A stretch of 30,177 nt of DNA from JBDZVM01 sp040255675. Lineage in GTDB: Bacteria; Actinomycetota; Actinomycetes; Acidothermales; Acidothermaceae. Location: positions 1 to 30,177 of the forward strand of contig JBDZVM010000044.1 of NCBI GenBank assembly GCA_040255675.1, written 5' to 3'. The notes beneath the pieces are model-generated. The model was not told the DNA's origin. It searched no databases and saw only the letters and a program-made list of their open reading frames with translations. Numbering within the stretch: the stretch's first letter is position 1; each line of letters begins with the position of its first letter. Position numbers and translations under genes: made by a program. Shown here in pieces: positions 1 to 8,947 of the stretch.

Positions 1-507
1 GTCACGTTCGACATCGACGCCAACGGCATCGTGCACGTGTCGGCGAAGGATCTCGGCACCGGCAAGGAACAGTCGATGACCATTACCGGCGGATCCGCTC
101 TGCCGAAGGACGACATCGACCGCATGATGAAAGACGCCGAGGCCCACGCCGAAGAAGACAAGCGGCGGCGCGAAGAGGCCGAGGTGCGCAACCAAGCCGA
201 CACCTTGGTCTACCAGACCGAGAAGCTGCTGCGCGAAAACCCCGACAAGGTGCCGGCGGCCGAGAAAGAATCGGTCGAGCAGGCCATTGCCAACCTCAAG
301 AAGGCACTCGAGAGCAACGAGATCGCGTCGATCCGCAGCAACACCGAGGCCCTCGCCGCCGAAGCGCAAAAGCTCGGCACCGCGATGTACTCGCAAGCGC
401 AAGCCGCTGGTGGTAGCGCCGATTCCGACTCGACGTCCGGCGGCACGTCCGCGGGCGGTGAAGACGAGGTCGTCGATGCCGAGATCGTCGACGAGGGAGA
501 GAAGTGA
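1..507 (+). CDS. dnaK: Hsp70 chaperone DnaK, C-terminal part (5' end outside window)
   Basis: DnaK is the ATP-dependent cytoplasmic Hsp70 that holds unfolded polypeptides; GrpE and DnaJ, encoded next, drive its cycle. Only the last 168 codons are present, open from base 1. They begin inside the substrate-binding beta domain (TFDIDANGIVHVSAKD, the usual end of that domain), pass through the charged helical lid (about residues 35-125 of the fragment), and end in a Gly/Ser-rich linker and the acidic tail VVDAEIVDEGEK, the standard actinobacterial DnaK ending. The stop codon overlaps the GTG start of grpE by four bases (GTGA), implying translational coupling. The promoter and any HspR-binding HAIR site would lie left of the window. 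Identity is certain; nucleotide-binding-domain features cannot be checked here. Confidence 0.98.
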   Translation, partial: VTFDIDANGIVHVSAKDLGTGKEQSMTITGGSALPKDDIDRMMKDAEAHAEEDKRRREEAEVRNQADTLVYQTEKLLRENPDKVPAAEKESVEQAIANLKKALESNEIASIRSNTEALAAEAQKLGTAMYSQAQAAGGSADSDSTSGGTSAGGEDEVVDAEIVDEGEK

Positions 508-1169
508 GCGAAGAACACCCTGTCATTCGCGACAAGCGCCGAGTGCACTTCGACCCGAATGTGGGTGCGATCCCCGAGCCTGCGCCAGCAGGCTCGGGGG
601 GCAACACCCAAGACGCCGCGGATTTAAGCCGGCCCGGCGTCGAGTCAGTCGAACTGTCGCAGCTTCGCACGCAGGTAGCGGAGCGGACGGCGGATTTGCA
701 GCGGCTGCAAGCCGAATACGCCAACTACCGCAAGCGCGTCGACCGCGACCGTGAAGCGGTACGCGACTTCGCGGTCGCCGAAGCGCTGGCTGCGCTGCTG
801 CCCGTGCTCGACGACATCGGTCGTGCTCGCGAACACGGCGAGCTCGAAGGCGGCTTCAAGCAAGTCGCCGAGTCTCTCGAGGCCACCGTCGCCAAGCTGG
901 GTTTGACGAAGTTCGGCGAGCCCGGCGACCCGTTCGATCCCGCGCATCAAGAAGCGATGATGCATTCGTATTCGGACGACGTCACCGGCCCGACAGCCGT
1001 ACAGATTTTCCAGCCCGGTTACGCCTTCGCCGGTCGCGTCGTGCGGCCCGCGCGAGTCGCGGTCGCCGAACCCACCGGCGTCCTGCCAGAAAGCGAGAAC
1101 ACCGATCCCGACGCATCTGCCGCACCGCCTTCCGCGCCGTCCGGTGAACGATCGCCTGACGAGCAATAG
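504..1169 (+). CDS. grpE: Nucleotide exchange factor GrpE
   Basis: GrpE releases ADP from DnaK and resets the chaperone cycle. The 221-residue product has a disordered proline/glycine-rich N-terminus (about 1-45) and a long coiled coil (about 48-100) containing LQRLQAEYANYRKRVDRDR, the usual GrpE dimerisation helix. The C-terminal beta-wing domain includes DPFDPAHQEAM and the family signature QPGYAFAGRVVRPARVAVAE. After that comes an acidic, alanine-rich tail of about 35 residues, common in actinobacteria. The GTG start overlaps the dnaK stop and follows the purine-rich AGGGAGAG Shine-Dalgarno-like sequence at about 494-501. It sits between dnaK and dnaJ, as expected for one heat-shock transcript. 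Confidence 0.97.
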   Translation: MSEEHPVIRDKRRVHFDPNVGAIPEPAPAGSGGNTQDAADLSRPGVESVELSQLRTQVAERTADLQRLQAEYANYRKRVDRDREAVRDFAVAEALAALLPVLDDIGRAREHGELEGGFKQVAESLEATVAKLGLTKFGEPGDPFDPAHQEAMMHSYSDDVTGPTAVQIFQPGYAFAGRVVRPARVAVAEPTGVLPESENTDPDASAAPPSAPSGERSPDEQ

Positions 1170-1184
1170 CGGAAAGAGGTGCCG

Positions 1185-2342
1185 GTGAGCACACGCGACT
1201 ACATCGAAAAGGACTTCTACAAGTCGCTCGGCGTCCCCAAAGACGCGACGGCGGCGGAAATCAAGAAGGCATACCGCAAACTGGCGCGGCAATATCACCC
1301 TGACGCGAACAAGGGCGATGCCAAAGCCGAGGAGCGGTTCAAGGAGATTTCCGAGGCGTACGACGTCCTTTCCGACGAGAAACGGCGCAAGGAGTACGAC
1401 GAAGCTCGCTCGTTGTTCGGGTCGGGCGGGTTTCGAGCGCCCGGCGGCGGCGGAGGCTTCAACTTCGATCTCGGCGACATTTTCAGCGGCGCGCGTACCG
1501 GCGCCGGCACCGGCGCGAGCGGCGGGCTGGGCGACATTCTCGGTGGCCTTTTCGGCGGAACACGACGCACCACAACCACACAGCAAGCACGGCGTGGCGC
1601 CGACGTCGAAACCGAGGTGACGATCGGATTCGACGACGCTGTCAACGGGGTCACGGTGCCGCTGCGCATGACGAGTCCGCAACCGTGCTCGGCATGTCAC
1701 GGCACCGGCGCCAAAGCCGGCACCACACCGCGGGTCTGCCCGACGTGCGGTGGCAGCGGGGTCACATCGCGCGGCGCGGGCGGATTCGCGTTCTCCGAAC
1801 CATGCCGCGATTGCCGCGGTCGCGGCCTCATCGTCGACGACCCGTGCCCGGTGTGTCACGGCAGCGGGCGCGCGATGAGCGAGCGCACGGTGCAAACGCG
1901 CATCCCGGCCGGCGTCGACGACGGCCAGCGGATCCGCCTGAAAGGCAAGGGGTCTCCGGGCGAGCGCGGCGGCCCGGCCGGTGATCTAATCGTGCTCGTT
2001 CACGTGCGGCCGCACCCGCTGTTCGGCCGCTCAGGGCCGAACCTGACGCTCACCGTACCGGTCACTTTTCCCGAGGCGACGCTCGGCGGCGAGGTGAAAG
2101 TGCCGACACTCGACGGAAGATCGGTCACGCTGAAACTACCGGCGGGAACCACGAGCGGACGCGTGCTTCGCGTACGCGGAAAAGGCGCGCAACGACGCGA
2201 CGGCACCAAGGGCGACCTGCTCGTGACCTTCGAGGTCGCCGTCCCTTCGAAGATTTCCGACAAGGCAAGGGAGGCACTCGAGGCCTACCAGGCAGCCACG
2301 GCCGGCGAAAACCCGCGCGCTCACCTGGCAGCCGGAAAGTAG
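1185..2342 (+). CDS. dnaJ: J-domain co-chaperone DnaJ
   Basis: DnaJ delivers substrates to DnaK and stimulates its ATPase. I place the start at GTG 1185 (385 residues). The ribosome-binding sequence GGAAAGAGG (1171-1179) overlaps the earlier in-frame GTG at 1179 but lies five bases before 1185. The resulting N-terminus MSTRDYIEKDFYKSLGV is also the usual actinobacterial one. Domains: J domain 8-75 with catalytic HPD 38-40; Gly/Phe-rich linker about 78-128; zinc-binding region with four CxxCxGxG motifs (C168/C171, C185/C188, C207/C210, C221/C224); then the C-terminal substrate-binding and dimerisation domains. All eight cysteines are present, so it is a type I DnaJ. Co-transcribed with grpE (15-base gap) and hspR (7-base gap). 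Confidence 0.97.
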   Translation: MSTRDYIEKDFYKSLGVPKDATAAEIKKAYRKLARQYHPDANKGDAKAEERFKEISEAYDVLSDEKRRKEYDEARSLFGSGGFRAPGGGGGFNFDLGDIFSGARTGAGTGASGGLGDILGGLFGGTRRTTTTQQARRGADVETEVTIGFDDAVNGVTVPLRMTSPQPCSACHGTGAKAGTTPRVCPTCGGSGVTSRGAGGFAFSEPCRDCRGRGLIVDDPCPVCHGSGRAMSERTVQTRIPAGVDDGQRIRLKGKGSPGERGGPAGDLIVLVHVRPHPLFGRSGPNLTLTVPVTFPEATLGGEVKVPTLDGRSVTLKLPAGTTSGRVLRVRGKGAQRRDGTKGDLLVTFEVAVPSKISDKAREALEAYQAATAGENPRAHLAAGK

Positions 2343-2349
2343 AGACGCC

Positions 2350-2787
2350 ATGTTCGACGACGACGCACCTGTATTCGTGATTTCGGTTGCGGCGCAGCTT
2401 TCGGGCCTGCACCCGCAGACACTTCGTGCCTACGACCGGCTCGGCTTGGTGTCGCCCAGCCGTACGGTCGGCGGAGGCCGCAGGTACTCGGCGCGCGACA
2501 TCGAGCAACTACGCCAAGTGCAAAGACTTTCGCAAGAAGAAGGCATCAATCTCGCGGGCATCAAGCGAATCCTCGACCTTGAAAACCAGGTCGCGGCGCT
2601 TCGGCAACACATCGTCGAGATACACGACGAACTCGAAGCCACCCGGGCATTGGTCGTACGCCGAGTGGCCGAAGCGCATGCTTCGCACCGGCGCGATCTC
2701 GTGCCGCTTCGCCAGGCCACCATGTACGCCTGGGAGTTCAGCACACGCACCGACATTCCGAACGCACCAGCGGCGCGGCCCGAATAG
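2350..2787 (+). CDS. hspR: MerR-family heat-shock repressor HspR
   Basis: HspR is the actinobacterial repressor of the dnaK operon and usually of clpB. It binds HAIR inverted repeats, with DnaK acting as co-repressor. The 145-residue protein has a MerR winged helix at the N-terminus (about 10-75): SVAAQLSGLHPQTLRAYDRLGLVSP, interrupted here only by description length, then the wing GGGRRYSARDIEQLRQVQRL. A coiled-coil dimerisation segment follows at about 75-115 (LENQVAALRQHIVEIHDELE). The ATG lies seven bases after the dnaJ stop, so it belongs to the chaperone transcript and gives negative feedback. The target sites are probably upstream of dnaK, outside the window. Identity rests on fold plus context and is strong. 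Confidence 0.95.
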   Translation: MFDDDAPVFVISVAAQLSGLHPQTLRAYDRLGLVSPSRTVGGGRRYSARDIEQLRQVQRLSQEEGINLAGIKRILDLENQVAALRQHIVEIHDELEATRALVVRRVAEAHASHRRDLVPLRQATMYAWEFSTRTDIPNAPAARPE

Positions 2788-2865
2788 CGCGCCAACGGCA
2801 TGAGTGTCGCCGACATCTCGGGGTAGCGAGCCCACGACACCAGACTTCACAAGAGGATCGAGCAG

Positions 2866-5466
2866 ATGGACACCTACAAGCTCACGACAAAGAGCCAAGA
2901 GGCAGTCGCCGAGGCGATTCGGCGCGCGGGCGCCGAAGGCCACCCGCACGTCGAGCCGGTGCATCTGCTGCTCGCACTGCTCGGGCAGGCCGACGGCACC
3001 ACGGTGCCGCTGCTCGAGGCGGTCGGCGCGTCAGCGTCCGGCGTCCGGGCTGAAGCTGAAGAGATCGCCGGTCGATTGCCGCGCGCTTCTGGCGCAACCG
3101 TCGCGGCGCCCGGGCTCGATCGGCCGTCCATGCAGGTGCTGACGGCCGCCGCGCAACGCGCATCGGGTTTGGGCGACGAGTACGTTTCCACCGAGCACCT
3201 CTTGGTGGGTCTAGCCGCCGAAGGCGGCGAGATCGCGGCGATGTTGCGCCGCCACGGTGCCTCGCCTGACGCGTTGCTCGCCGCGTTCGAGAAGGTGCGC
3301 GGGCACCAGCGCGTGACCACACCTGATCCCGAATCGACCTACCAGGCTTTGGAAAAATATGGCGTCGATCTCACCGAGCGCGCCCGTGCCGGCGAACTCG
3401 ACCCGATCGTCGGGCGCGACACCGAGATTCGCCGCGTCGTGCAAGTGCTCTCGCGCCGCACCAAGAACAACCCGGTGCTGATCGGCGAACCCGGCGTCGG
3501 AAAGACCGCCGTGGTCGAAGGACTCGCGCAACGCATCGTGGCCGGCGACGTGCCGGAGTCACTACGCGGCAAGCGCCTGATCGCACTCGACCTCGGCGCG
3601 ATGATCGCGGGCGCGAAATATCGCGGCGAGTTCGAAGAGCGACTCAAAGCTGTTCTGAACGAAATCAAGCAGTCCGAGGGCCAGATCGTCACCTTCATCG
3701 ACGAGCTGCACACCGTGGTGGGTGCCGGCGCGGCGGAGGGTGCGATGGACGCCGGCAACATGCTCAAGCCGATGCTGGCGCGCGGCGAATTACGCATGGT
3801 CGGGGCGACCACACTCGACGAATACCGTGAAAAGATCGAGAAAGATCCCGCCCTGGAACGCCGGTTCCAGCCGGTGCTCGTCGGCGAACCGTCGGTCGAA
3901 GACACCATCGGCATCTTGCGCGGCTTGAAGTCGCGTTACGAGGCGCACCACAAGGTGCAGATCGCCGATGCCGCCCTGGTTGCCGCCGCGACGTTGTCAG
4001 ACCGCTACATCACCGGGCGGTTCCTGCCCGACAAAGCGATCGACCTCGTCGACGAAGCGGCATCGCGGCTACGCATGGAAATCGACTCGTGGCCAGTCGA
4101 AATCGACGAGTTGCGCCGCTTGGTCGACAGGCTGCGTATGGAAGAAATGGCCCTGTCTCATGAGGAAGATGCGGCCAGTGTGGAGCGGCTGTCTCGACTC
4201 CGGCTTGAGCTTGCCGACAAACAGGAGCAGCTCAACGGGTTGATTGCCCGATGGGAGAAGGAAAAGTCGGGCCTCAACCGGGTCGGTGAGTTAAAACAAC
4301 AACTCGACGACATGCGAAGCCAGGCCGAACGCGCCCAGCGCGACGGCGACTTCGAAACCGCGTCGAGGTTGATGTACGCCGAGATCCCAACGCTCGAAAC
4401 CGAACTGGCACAGGCCGCGCTATCAGCTGATGAATCCGATAGCACCTCCTCGCCGATGGTGAAAGAAGAAGTCGGAGCGGACGACGTCGCCGACGTCGTC
4501 TCGTCGTGGACCGGTATTCCCGCCGGACGATTGCTGGAAGGCGAGACCGGCAAGCTGCTGCGCATGGAAGAAGAGATCGGCAAACGGCTGATCGGCCAAA
4601 AGCGCGCGGTCACAGCGGTTTCTGACGCCGTCCGCCGAGCTCGTGCCGGTATTTCCGACCCCGATCGCCCGACCGGCTCGTTCTTGTTCCTCGGCCCCAC
4701 CGGTGTAGGAAAAACCGAGCTCGCCAAGGCACTGGCCGACTTTTTGTTCGACGACGAACGCGCCATCGTGCGCGTCGACATGAGCGAATACTCCGAGAAG
4801 CATTCGGTGGCAAGGCTCGTCGGCGCCCCGCCCGGATACGTCGGCTACGAAGAAGGCGGCCAGCTGACAGAGGCGGTTCGGCGTCGTCCGTATTGTGTTG
4901 TGTTGCTCGACGAAGTCGAAAAGGCGCACGTCGAGGTGTTCGACATTCTCTTACAGGTATTGGACGACGGCCGGCTGACTGACGGCCAAGGGCGCACGGT
5001 CGACTTCCGCAACACGATCCTCATCTTGACGTCGAACTTGGGCTCGGTCTACTTGGTCGACCCGACGCTCGACGAAGACGCGCGCCGCGACGCCGTCATG
5101 AGCGTGGTGAGGTCGACGTTCAAGCCAGAATTCTTGAACCGGCTCGACGACATCATCTTGTTCGACGCGTTGGGCAGCGACGAGTTGGCCCAAATCGTCG
5201 ACCTGCAAATTGCGCGGCTGCAACAGCGGTTGGCCGATCGGCGCATCACTCTCGATGTGTCACCGGCTGCCCGCGAATGGCTATCGCTGACCGGGTACGA
5301 CCCGCTGTACGGCGCGCGCCCGTTGCGGCGGCTCGTGCAGTCAGCGATCGGCGACCAACTGGCGAAGGCGGTCTTGGCCGGCACTATTCACGATGGCGAC
5401 ACCGCCGTCGTCGACCTGCCGCCGTCGAAGGATTCGCTCGAGGTTCGCCCAGCTGTATCGGCCTAG
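2866..5466 (+). CDS. clpB: ATP-dependent disaggregase ClpB
   Basis: ClpB is a hexameric AAA+ disaggregase that threads aggregated proteins through its pore in cooperation with DnaK. The 866-residue product matches the usual family length (about 850-870). Domains: Clp N-terminal repeat domain (1-145); first AAA+ module with Walker A GEPGVGKT 207-214 and Walker B around TFIDEL 276-281; the propeller-like coiled-coil M domain (about 400-525), which binds DnaK; second AAA+ module with Walker A GPTGVGKT 610-617 and Walker B VVLLDE 678-683; C-terminal small domain with GARPLRR. Both ATPase sites look intact. The start is ATG 2866, preceded by AAGAGGA. The 78-base gap after hspR shows no convincing HAIR site, so clpB is probably read from the upstream operon promoter. 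Confidence 0.98.
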   Translation: MDTYKLTTKSQEAVAEAIRRAGAEGHPHVEPVHLLLALLGQADGTTVPLLEAVGASASGVRAEAEEIAGRLPRASGATVAAPGLDRPSMQVLTAAAQRASGLGDEYVSTEHLLVGLAAEGGEIAAMLRRHGASPDALLAAFEKVRGHQRVTTPDPESTYQALEKYGVDLTERARAGELDPIVGRDTEIRRVVQVLSRRTKNNPVLIGEPGVGKTAVVEGLAQRIVAGDVPESLRGKRLIALDLGAMIAGAKYRGEFEERLKAVLNEIKQSEGQIVTFIDELHTVVGAGAAEGAMDAGNMLKPMLARGELRMVGATTLDEYREKIEKDPALERRFQPVLVGEPSVEDTIGILRGLKSRYEAHHKVQIADAALVAAATLSDRYITGRFLPDKAIDLVDEAASRLRMEIDSWPVEIDELRRLVDRLRMEEMALSHEEDAASVERLSRLRLELADKQEQLNGLIARWEKEKSGLNRVGELKQQLDDMRSQAERAQRDGDFETASRLMYAEIPTLETELAQAALSADESDSTSSPMVKEEVGADDVADVVSSWTGIPAGRLLEGETGKLLRMEEEIGKRLIGQKRAVTAVSDAVRRARAGISDPDRPTGSFLFLGPTGVGKTELAKALADFLFDDERAIVRVDMSEYSEKHSVARLVGAPPGYVGYEEGGQLTEAVRRRPYCVVLLDEVEKAHVEVFDILLQVLDDGRLTDGQGRTVDFRNTILILTSNLGSVYLVDPTLDEDARRDAVMSVVRSTFKPEFLNRLDDIILFDALGSDELAQIVDLQIARLQQRLADRRITLDVSPAAREWLSLTGYDPLYGARPLRRLVQSAIGDQLAKAVLAGTIHDGDTAVVDLPPSKDSLEVRPAVSA

Positions 5467-5505
5467 CCGGTCGTCGACTCTCGCGGAGCGACGCCGACGG
5501 CGTAG

Positions 5506-5528
5506 ATCGGCTACGCTACTTAGCCGAT
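5506..5528. terminator. Inverted repeat downstream of clpB
   Basis: The sequence ATCGGCTA (5506-5513) is followed by a seven-base loop and its exact complement TAGCCGAT (5521-5528). It lies 39 bases after the clpB stop and 53 before the next start. There is no T-tract, as is common in high-GC actinobacteria. It could end the heat-shock transcript or be a binding site for the next promoter; the sequence alone does not decide. Confidence 0.4.
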
Positions 5529-5581
5529 TGCATGCGACCTGCCGATCTTTACTGTCCCCTCATCGGCACAATGGGGGCACG

Positions 5582-8500
5582 ATGGCGCGTCGCGTGCGAG
5601 CTATCTGGGCTGGGCTGCTTGCGGGTACGGCATTCCTGGCGACAACCGCACTGGCGAGCGGACGCGCGTATGCCGACGTCCCGGTCGACGAGGTGCATTA
5701 CACCTACCTCGGCGCAACATCGATATCGCTCGACTGGCGCGGTAGCGCGCAAGACGTGCGGTACGGCACGACGTCGTCCTACGGCTCGACCGCCACGGGC
5801 AACGCTCCACAATGGACGCCGTGGTCGTCGTCCGGCCCGTTCGAACAGGCGACAATCACCGGGCTGGCGCCCGGCACCACCTACCACTACTCGATCGGTG
5901 GCGGACCCGACTACACGTTCAGCACGCCGCCGACGACCTCGTTCCGCTTCGACGCCATCGGGGACGTCGGAGACACGACCCACTTCGGGCACCTCGCCGA
6001 CACCCTGTCGGCCATCGCGAGCGACCAGCCGTCCTTTGTACTGATGGTCGGCGACCTGACCTACGCCAACGCGACCAACGCGACGCAAGCCGTGGTCGAC
6101 CAACACTTCGACGACGTCATGGCGTGGAGTACCTCGGCCGCGTACATGCCCGCTTGGGGCAACCACGAGTGGGAAAGCCCGAGCATCGACAACTTGCTGA
6201 ACTACAAGGGCCGGTTGGAGATGCCAAATGCGCAGGCCTCTCCCGGCTCGCCCGACATCTCCTGTTGCGGCGACGACTGGGGCTGGTTCGACGCGGGCGG
6301 CGTCCGGTTCATCTCCTATCCCGAGCCGTACACGTCCGATTCCTGGGCTGACTGGCAGACCCACGCGGATGCCCTCATGGCTGCCGCCCAAGCCGATCCC
6401 AGCGTTCACTTCGTCGTCACCTTCGGGCACCGGCCGGCCTACTCGACCGGCTACCACCCTGGCAGCGCAACACTCGCCGCGATCCTCGATGGGCTCGGCG
6501 CGACGTACAACAAGTACGTCCTCAACATCAACGGACATTCGCACGACTACGAACGCTTCCAGCCGATCAGCGGCGTGACACATGTGACGGTCGGATCGCC
6601 GTCCTCGCTCGAAGGGCCGTGGTCGTCGACGGATTCGCGCACAGCCGCCCGCGCAATGCACCTGGGCCACCTGCGCGTCGACGTTAATTCCACCGGCATG
6701 CGGCTGCAGGAGATCTGTGACGACGCCACGTCGAGCGACGACACCGTGTGTCTGCCCGGCACCGTGCTGGACGAGTACACGATCGGGGTGCCGCCGCCAG
6801 CCGCACCGGTCACCGCCTATTACGTCGACAACACCTCTCCCACGTGTTCTGACAGCGGCGCGGGTACCGAAGCCCAACCGTTCTGCACAATCACCAAGGC
6901 CAGCTCGCGATTGCTCCCCGGCCAGACCATCTACGTCGGCAACGGCACGTACAACGAGACGGTGACGGTGCCCTCTGGGACAGCGAATTCGCCGGTGACC
7001 GTCACAGCAAAGACTGATGCCCATCCCGTGGTGGGCGCGGGCCAGGTACACGGCATCTACCTCGCGTCACGAAGTTACGTCACCGTCTCAGGTCTCACGA
7101 TCACAGGCACATCGAGCGACGGTGTCTATCTGACGACGTGCGGCAACGTCGTGCTCGACAACCTGCATGTGAGTTATTCCGGCCAGCCGACGCCTACTGG
7201 CTACGCCAAAGGCGTAAAGCTGGTCGCGACGACGAACAGCACCGTCAGCAACAGCACAGTCGACCACAACACCGATTCGGGAATTTACCTCGCGCAGGGC
7301 TCGACCAATGACCTCATCACGCACAACACAACGTTCGCGAACGCCCGCGGATACACCCGCGCGGCGCCCGGAATCGATCTGCGCAGCGGAGGCAATACGA
7401 TCACGGACAATATCGCACACGACAACGAAGACTCCGGAATCCAGCTCTATACCGGCAGCGACGCCAGCCTCGTAATCGGAAACGTTTCGTACGCCAACGG
7501 TGACCACGGCATCGACGACTTCCAAGCCACCGCCGAACGCATCGTCGGCAATACCATCTACCGCAACGCGACGGCGGGCATCAATCTCGAAGGTGGTGCC
7601 ACCGGCGGCCTCGTAGAGAACAACATCAGCGTCGACAACGGACTCGGCAGTTCGCGCACCGTGGGCAACGTCCGGGTGGATGCCACTTCGCAGTCGGGTA
7701 CGACAGTCGACTACAACGTCGTGATGCTGCACGCGCCTGGTGCCTATTACGTCTGGGGCACGACGAACTACGCCAGCCTCGCTGCCTTCCGGGCCGGTGC
7801 GGCGCAGGAGGCGCACGGCATTCAGGCCGATCCGCGCTGGGCCGCGCCGGACAGCGGAAACTTCCTGCTCACCGCGGGATCTCCTGCCATCGACTCCGCA
7901 AATTCGGCGGCAACCGGCGAGCAAGCGGTCGACCTTGCCGGCACGGCACGCTACGACGACCCCGCGACGGTTAATACCGGCGCCGGGCCACGCGGTTACG
8001 ACGACCGCGGCGCGTACGAGGCTCCGGCAGGCACGACTGATGCCAGCCCGAATGCCGCGCTCAGCGTCACGCCGACGTCCGGAACAGCCCCCCTCACGGT
8101 GGTGGCCGACGCCTCCGCGTCGCGTGATCTCGACGCCACGCCGATCGCGACCTACGCGTTCAACTTCGGCGACGGCGCGCCGACGTCAACGCAAAGCAGC
8201 CCGACGACGAGCCACCTCTACACCGCCGCGGGCACGTATGTACTGTCGGTCTCCGTCACCGACACGGCCGGCCTGACGTCGACCACCTGGACCCAGATCA
8301 CGGTCGGCGCGGCCGGAAACCTCATAAGCAACAGCAACTTCGAGACCAATCTCAACGGTTGGGCGCCGGTCGAGGCGTGCACACTCAGCCGCGTGGCGTC
8401 GGGCCGCGGCGACGGTTGGGCAGCCGACCTGCTCAACCAGAACGCGCCGAGCGCGGCACAGACCTGCACTCTCAACGACAGCCCGAACTGGGTAACCAAG

Positions 8501-8767
8501 AGTGTCGCCGGCACCTACACGGCGACCACATGGGTGCGGGCTGACACGGCAGGCGGGCAGTTCAAGCTGCGCATCCGTGAATACGTCGGCTCGACGCTGG
8601 TCGGCACGGCAACGACGACGTTGACGCCGACCGGCGACTGGCAGCAGCTGGTCTTGAGTTATCCGGTCGTGAGCCCCGGGTCGTCGATCGACCTGAACGT
8701 CTACGAGACCGGGATGGCCGCGGCAAGCAACCTCTTCGTGGACGACGTAACGCTGTCGTCAGGCTGA
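5582..8767 (+). CDS. Secreted multidomain purple-acid-phosphatase-like protein with beta-helix, PKD-like and C-terminal carbohydrate-binding-like modules
   Basis: I chose ATG 5582 (1061 residues) because it begins a clear Sec signal peptide: MARRVRA, a hydrophobic core, then cleavage near AYA|DVP at about residue 31. A fibronectin-III-like domain (about 35-115) precedes a metallophosphatase with the metal-binding blocks of purple acid phosphatases: GDVGD 127-131, GDLTY 157-161, GNHE 193-196, FGHRP 281-285 and GHSHDYER 318-325. From about 413 (YYVDN) to about 815 lies a right-handed parallel beta-helix with many Asn/Gly-rich turns. A PKD-like domain follows (about 820-910), then a jelly-roll resembling CBM4/9 (913-1061, NLISNSNFETNLNGW). 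It probably acts outside the cell as a phosphomonoesterase or phosphodiesterase anchored to polysaccharide; the substrate is unknown. A weak GGGGG sequence precedes the start. It appears monocistronic. Confidence 0.88.
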   Translation: MARRVRAIWAGLLAGTAFLATTALASGRAYADVPVDEVHYTYLGATSISLDWRGSAQDVRYGTTSSYGSTATGNAPQWTPWSSSGPFEQATITGLAPGTTYHYSIGGGPDYTFSTPPTTSFRFDAIGDVGDTTHFGHLADTLSAIASDQPSFVLMVGDLTYANATNATQAVVDQHFDDVMAWSTSAAYMPAWGNHEWESPSIDNLLNYKGRLEMPNAQASPGSPDISCCGDDWGWFDAGGVRFISYPEPYTSDSWADWQTHADALMAAAQADPSVHFVVTFGHRPAYSTGYHPGSATLAAILDGLGATYNKYVLNINGHSHDYERFQPISGVTHVTVGSPSSLEGPWSSTDSRTAARAMHLGHLRVDVNSTGMRLQEICDDATSSDDTVCLPGTVLDEYTIGVPPPAAPVTAYYVDNTSPTCSDSGAGTEAQPFCTITKASSRLLPGQTIYVGNGTYNETVTVPSGTANSPVTVTAKTDAHPVVGAGQVHGIYLASRSYVTVSGLTITGTSSDGVYLTTCGNVVLDNLHVSYSGQPTPTGYAKGVKLVATTNSTVSNSTVDHNTDSGIYLAQGSTNDLITHNTTFANARGYTRAAPGIDLRSGGNTITDNIAHDNEDSGIQLYTGSDASLVIGNVSYANGDHGIDDFQATAERIVGNTIYRNATAGINLEGGATGGLVENNISVDNGLGSSRTVGNVRVDATSQSGTTVDYNVVMLHAPGAYYVWGTTNYASLAAFRAGAAQEAHGIQADPRWAAPDSGNFLLTAGSPAIDSANSAATGEQAVDLAGTARYDDPATVNTGAGPRGYDDRGAYEAPAGTTDASPNAALSVTPTSGTAPLTVVADASASRDLDATPIATYAFNFGDGAPTSTQSSPTTSHLYTAAGTYVLSVSVTDTAGLTSTTWTQITVGAAGNLISNSNFETNLNGWAPVEACTLSRVASGRGDGWAADLLNQNAPSAAQTCTLNDSPNWVTKSVAGTYTATTWVRADTAGGQFKLRIREYVGSTLVGTATTTLTPTGDWQQLVLSYPVVSPGSSIDLNVYETGMAAASNLFVDDVTLSSG

Positions 8768-8782
8768 ATCGAGCCACCCCTT

Positions 8783-8846
8783 CGCCGAGTCGTCATTTTC
8801 GGGCCTATTTGGGGCTTGAAAGTGCCCCAACATTGACGGCTCGGCG
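8783..8846. repeat. 64-bp structured repeat, copy A
   Basis: This element begins 15 bases after the stop of the secreted phosphatase gene. Its outer arms (8783-8795 and 8834-8846) are 13 bases each and complementary at 12 positions, with one G-T pair. Inside is a second hairpin, TTGGGGC (8809-8815) with GCCCCAA (8824-8830) around an eight-base loop. A related copy in the same orientation lies at 9693-9756; my hand alignment gives 56 of 64 identical positions. It could be a transcription terminator, a REP-like or MITE-like element, or a protein-binding site. Confidence 0.85.
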
Positions 8847-8947
8847 CGGCGCGACTCCGGCTAGGGTGTCCACAGGCGTCATCCAACGCTTGCACAACCC
8901 GCTGGCACAGCGAGTCAGAGAAGGTCCGGCACCCACAGACTTCGGGC

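Noticed and set aside
645..1895. Long minus-strand reading frame (416 codons) opposite grpE/dnaJ
   Set aside because: It is antisense to two certain genes and its translation is low-complexity and Arg/Ala-rich; high GC content produces such open antisense frames.
2788..2865. Possible HAIR operator (HspR site) before clpB
   Set aside because: Only a half-site-like CATGAGT is present; the partner arm matches the consensus at about two of seven positions.
5549..7051. Minus-strand frame of 500 codons opposite the phosphatase gene
   Set aside because: The opposite strand has clear signal peptide and enzyme motifs; the antisense translation resembles no family and has no start signals.
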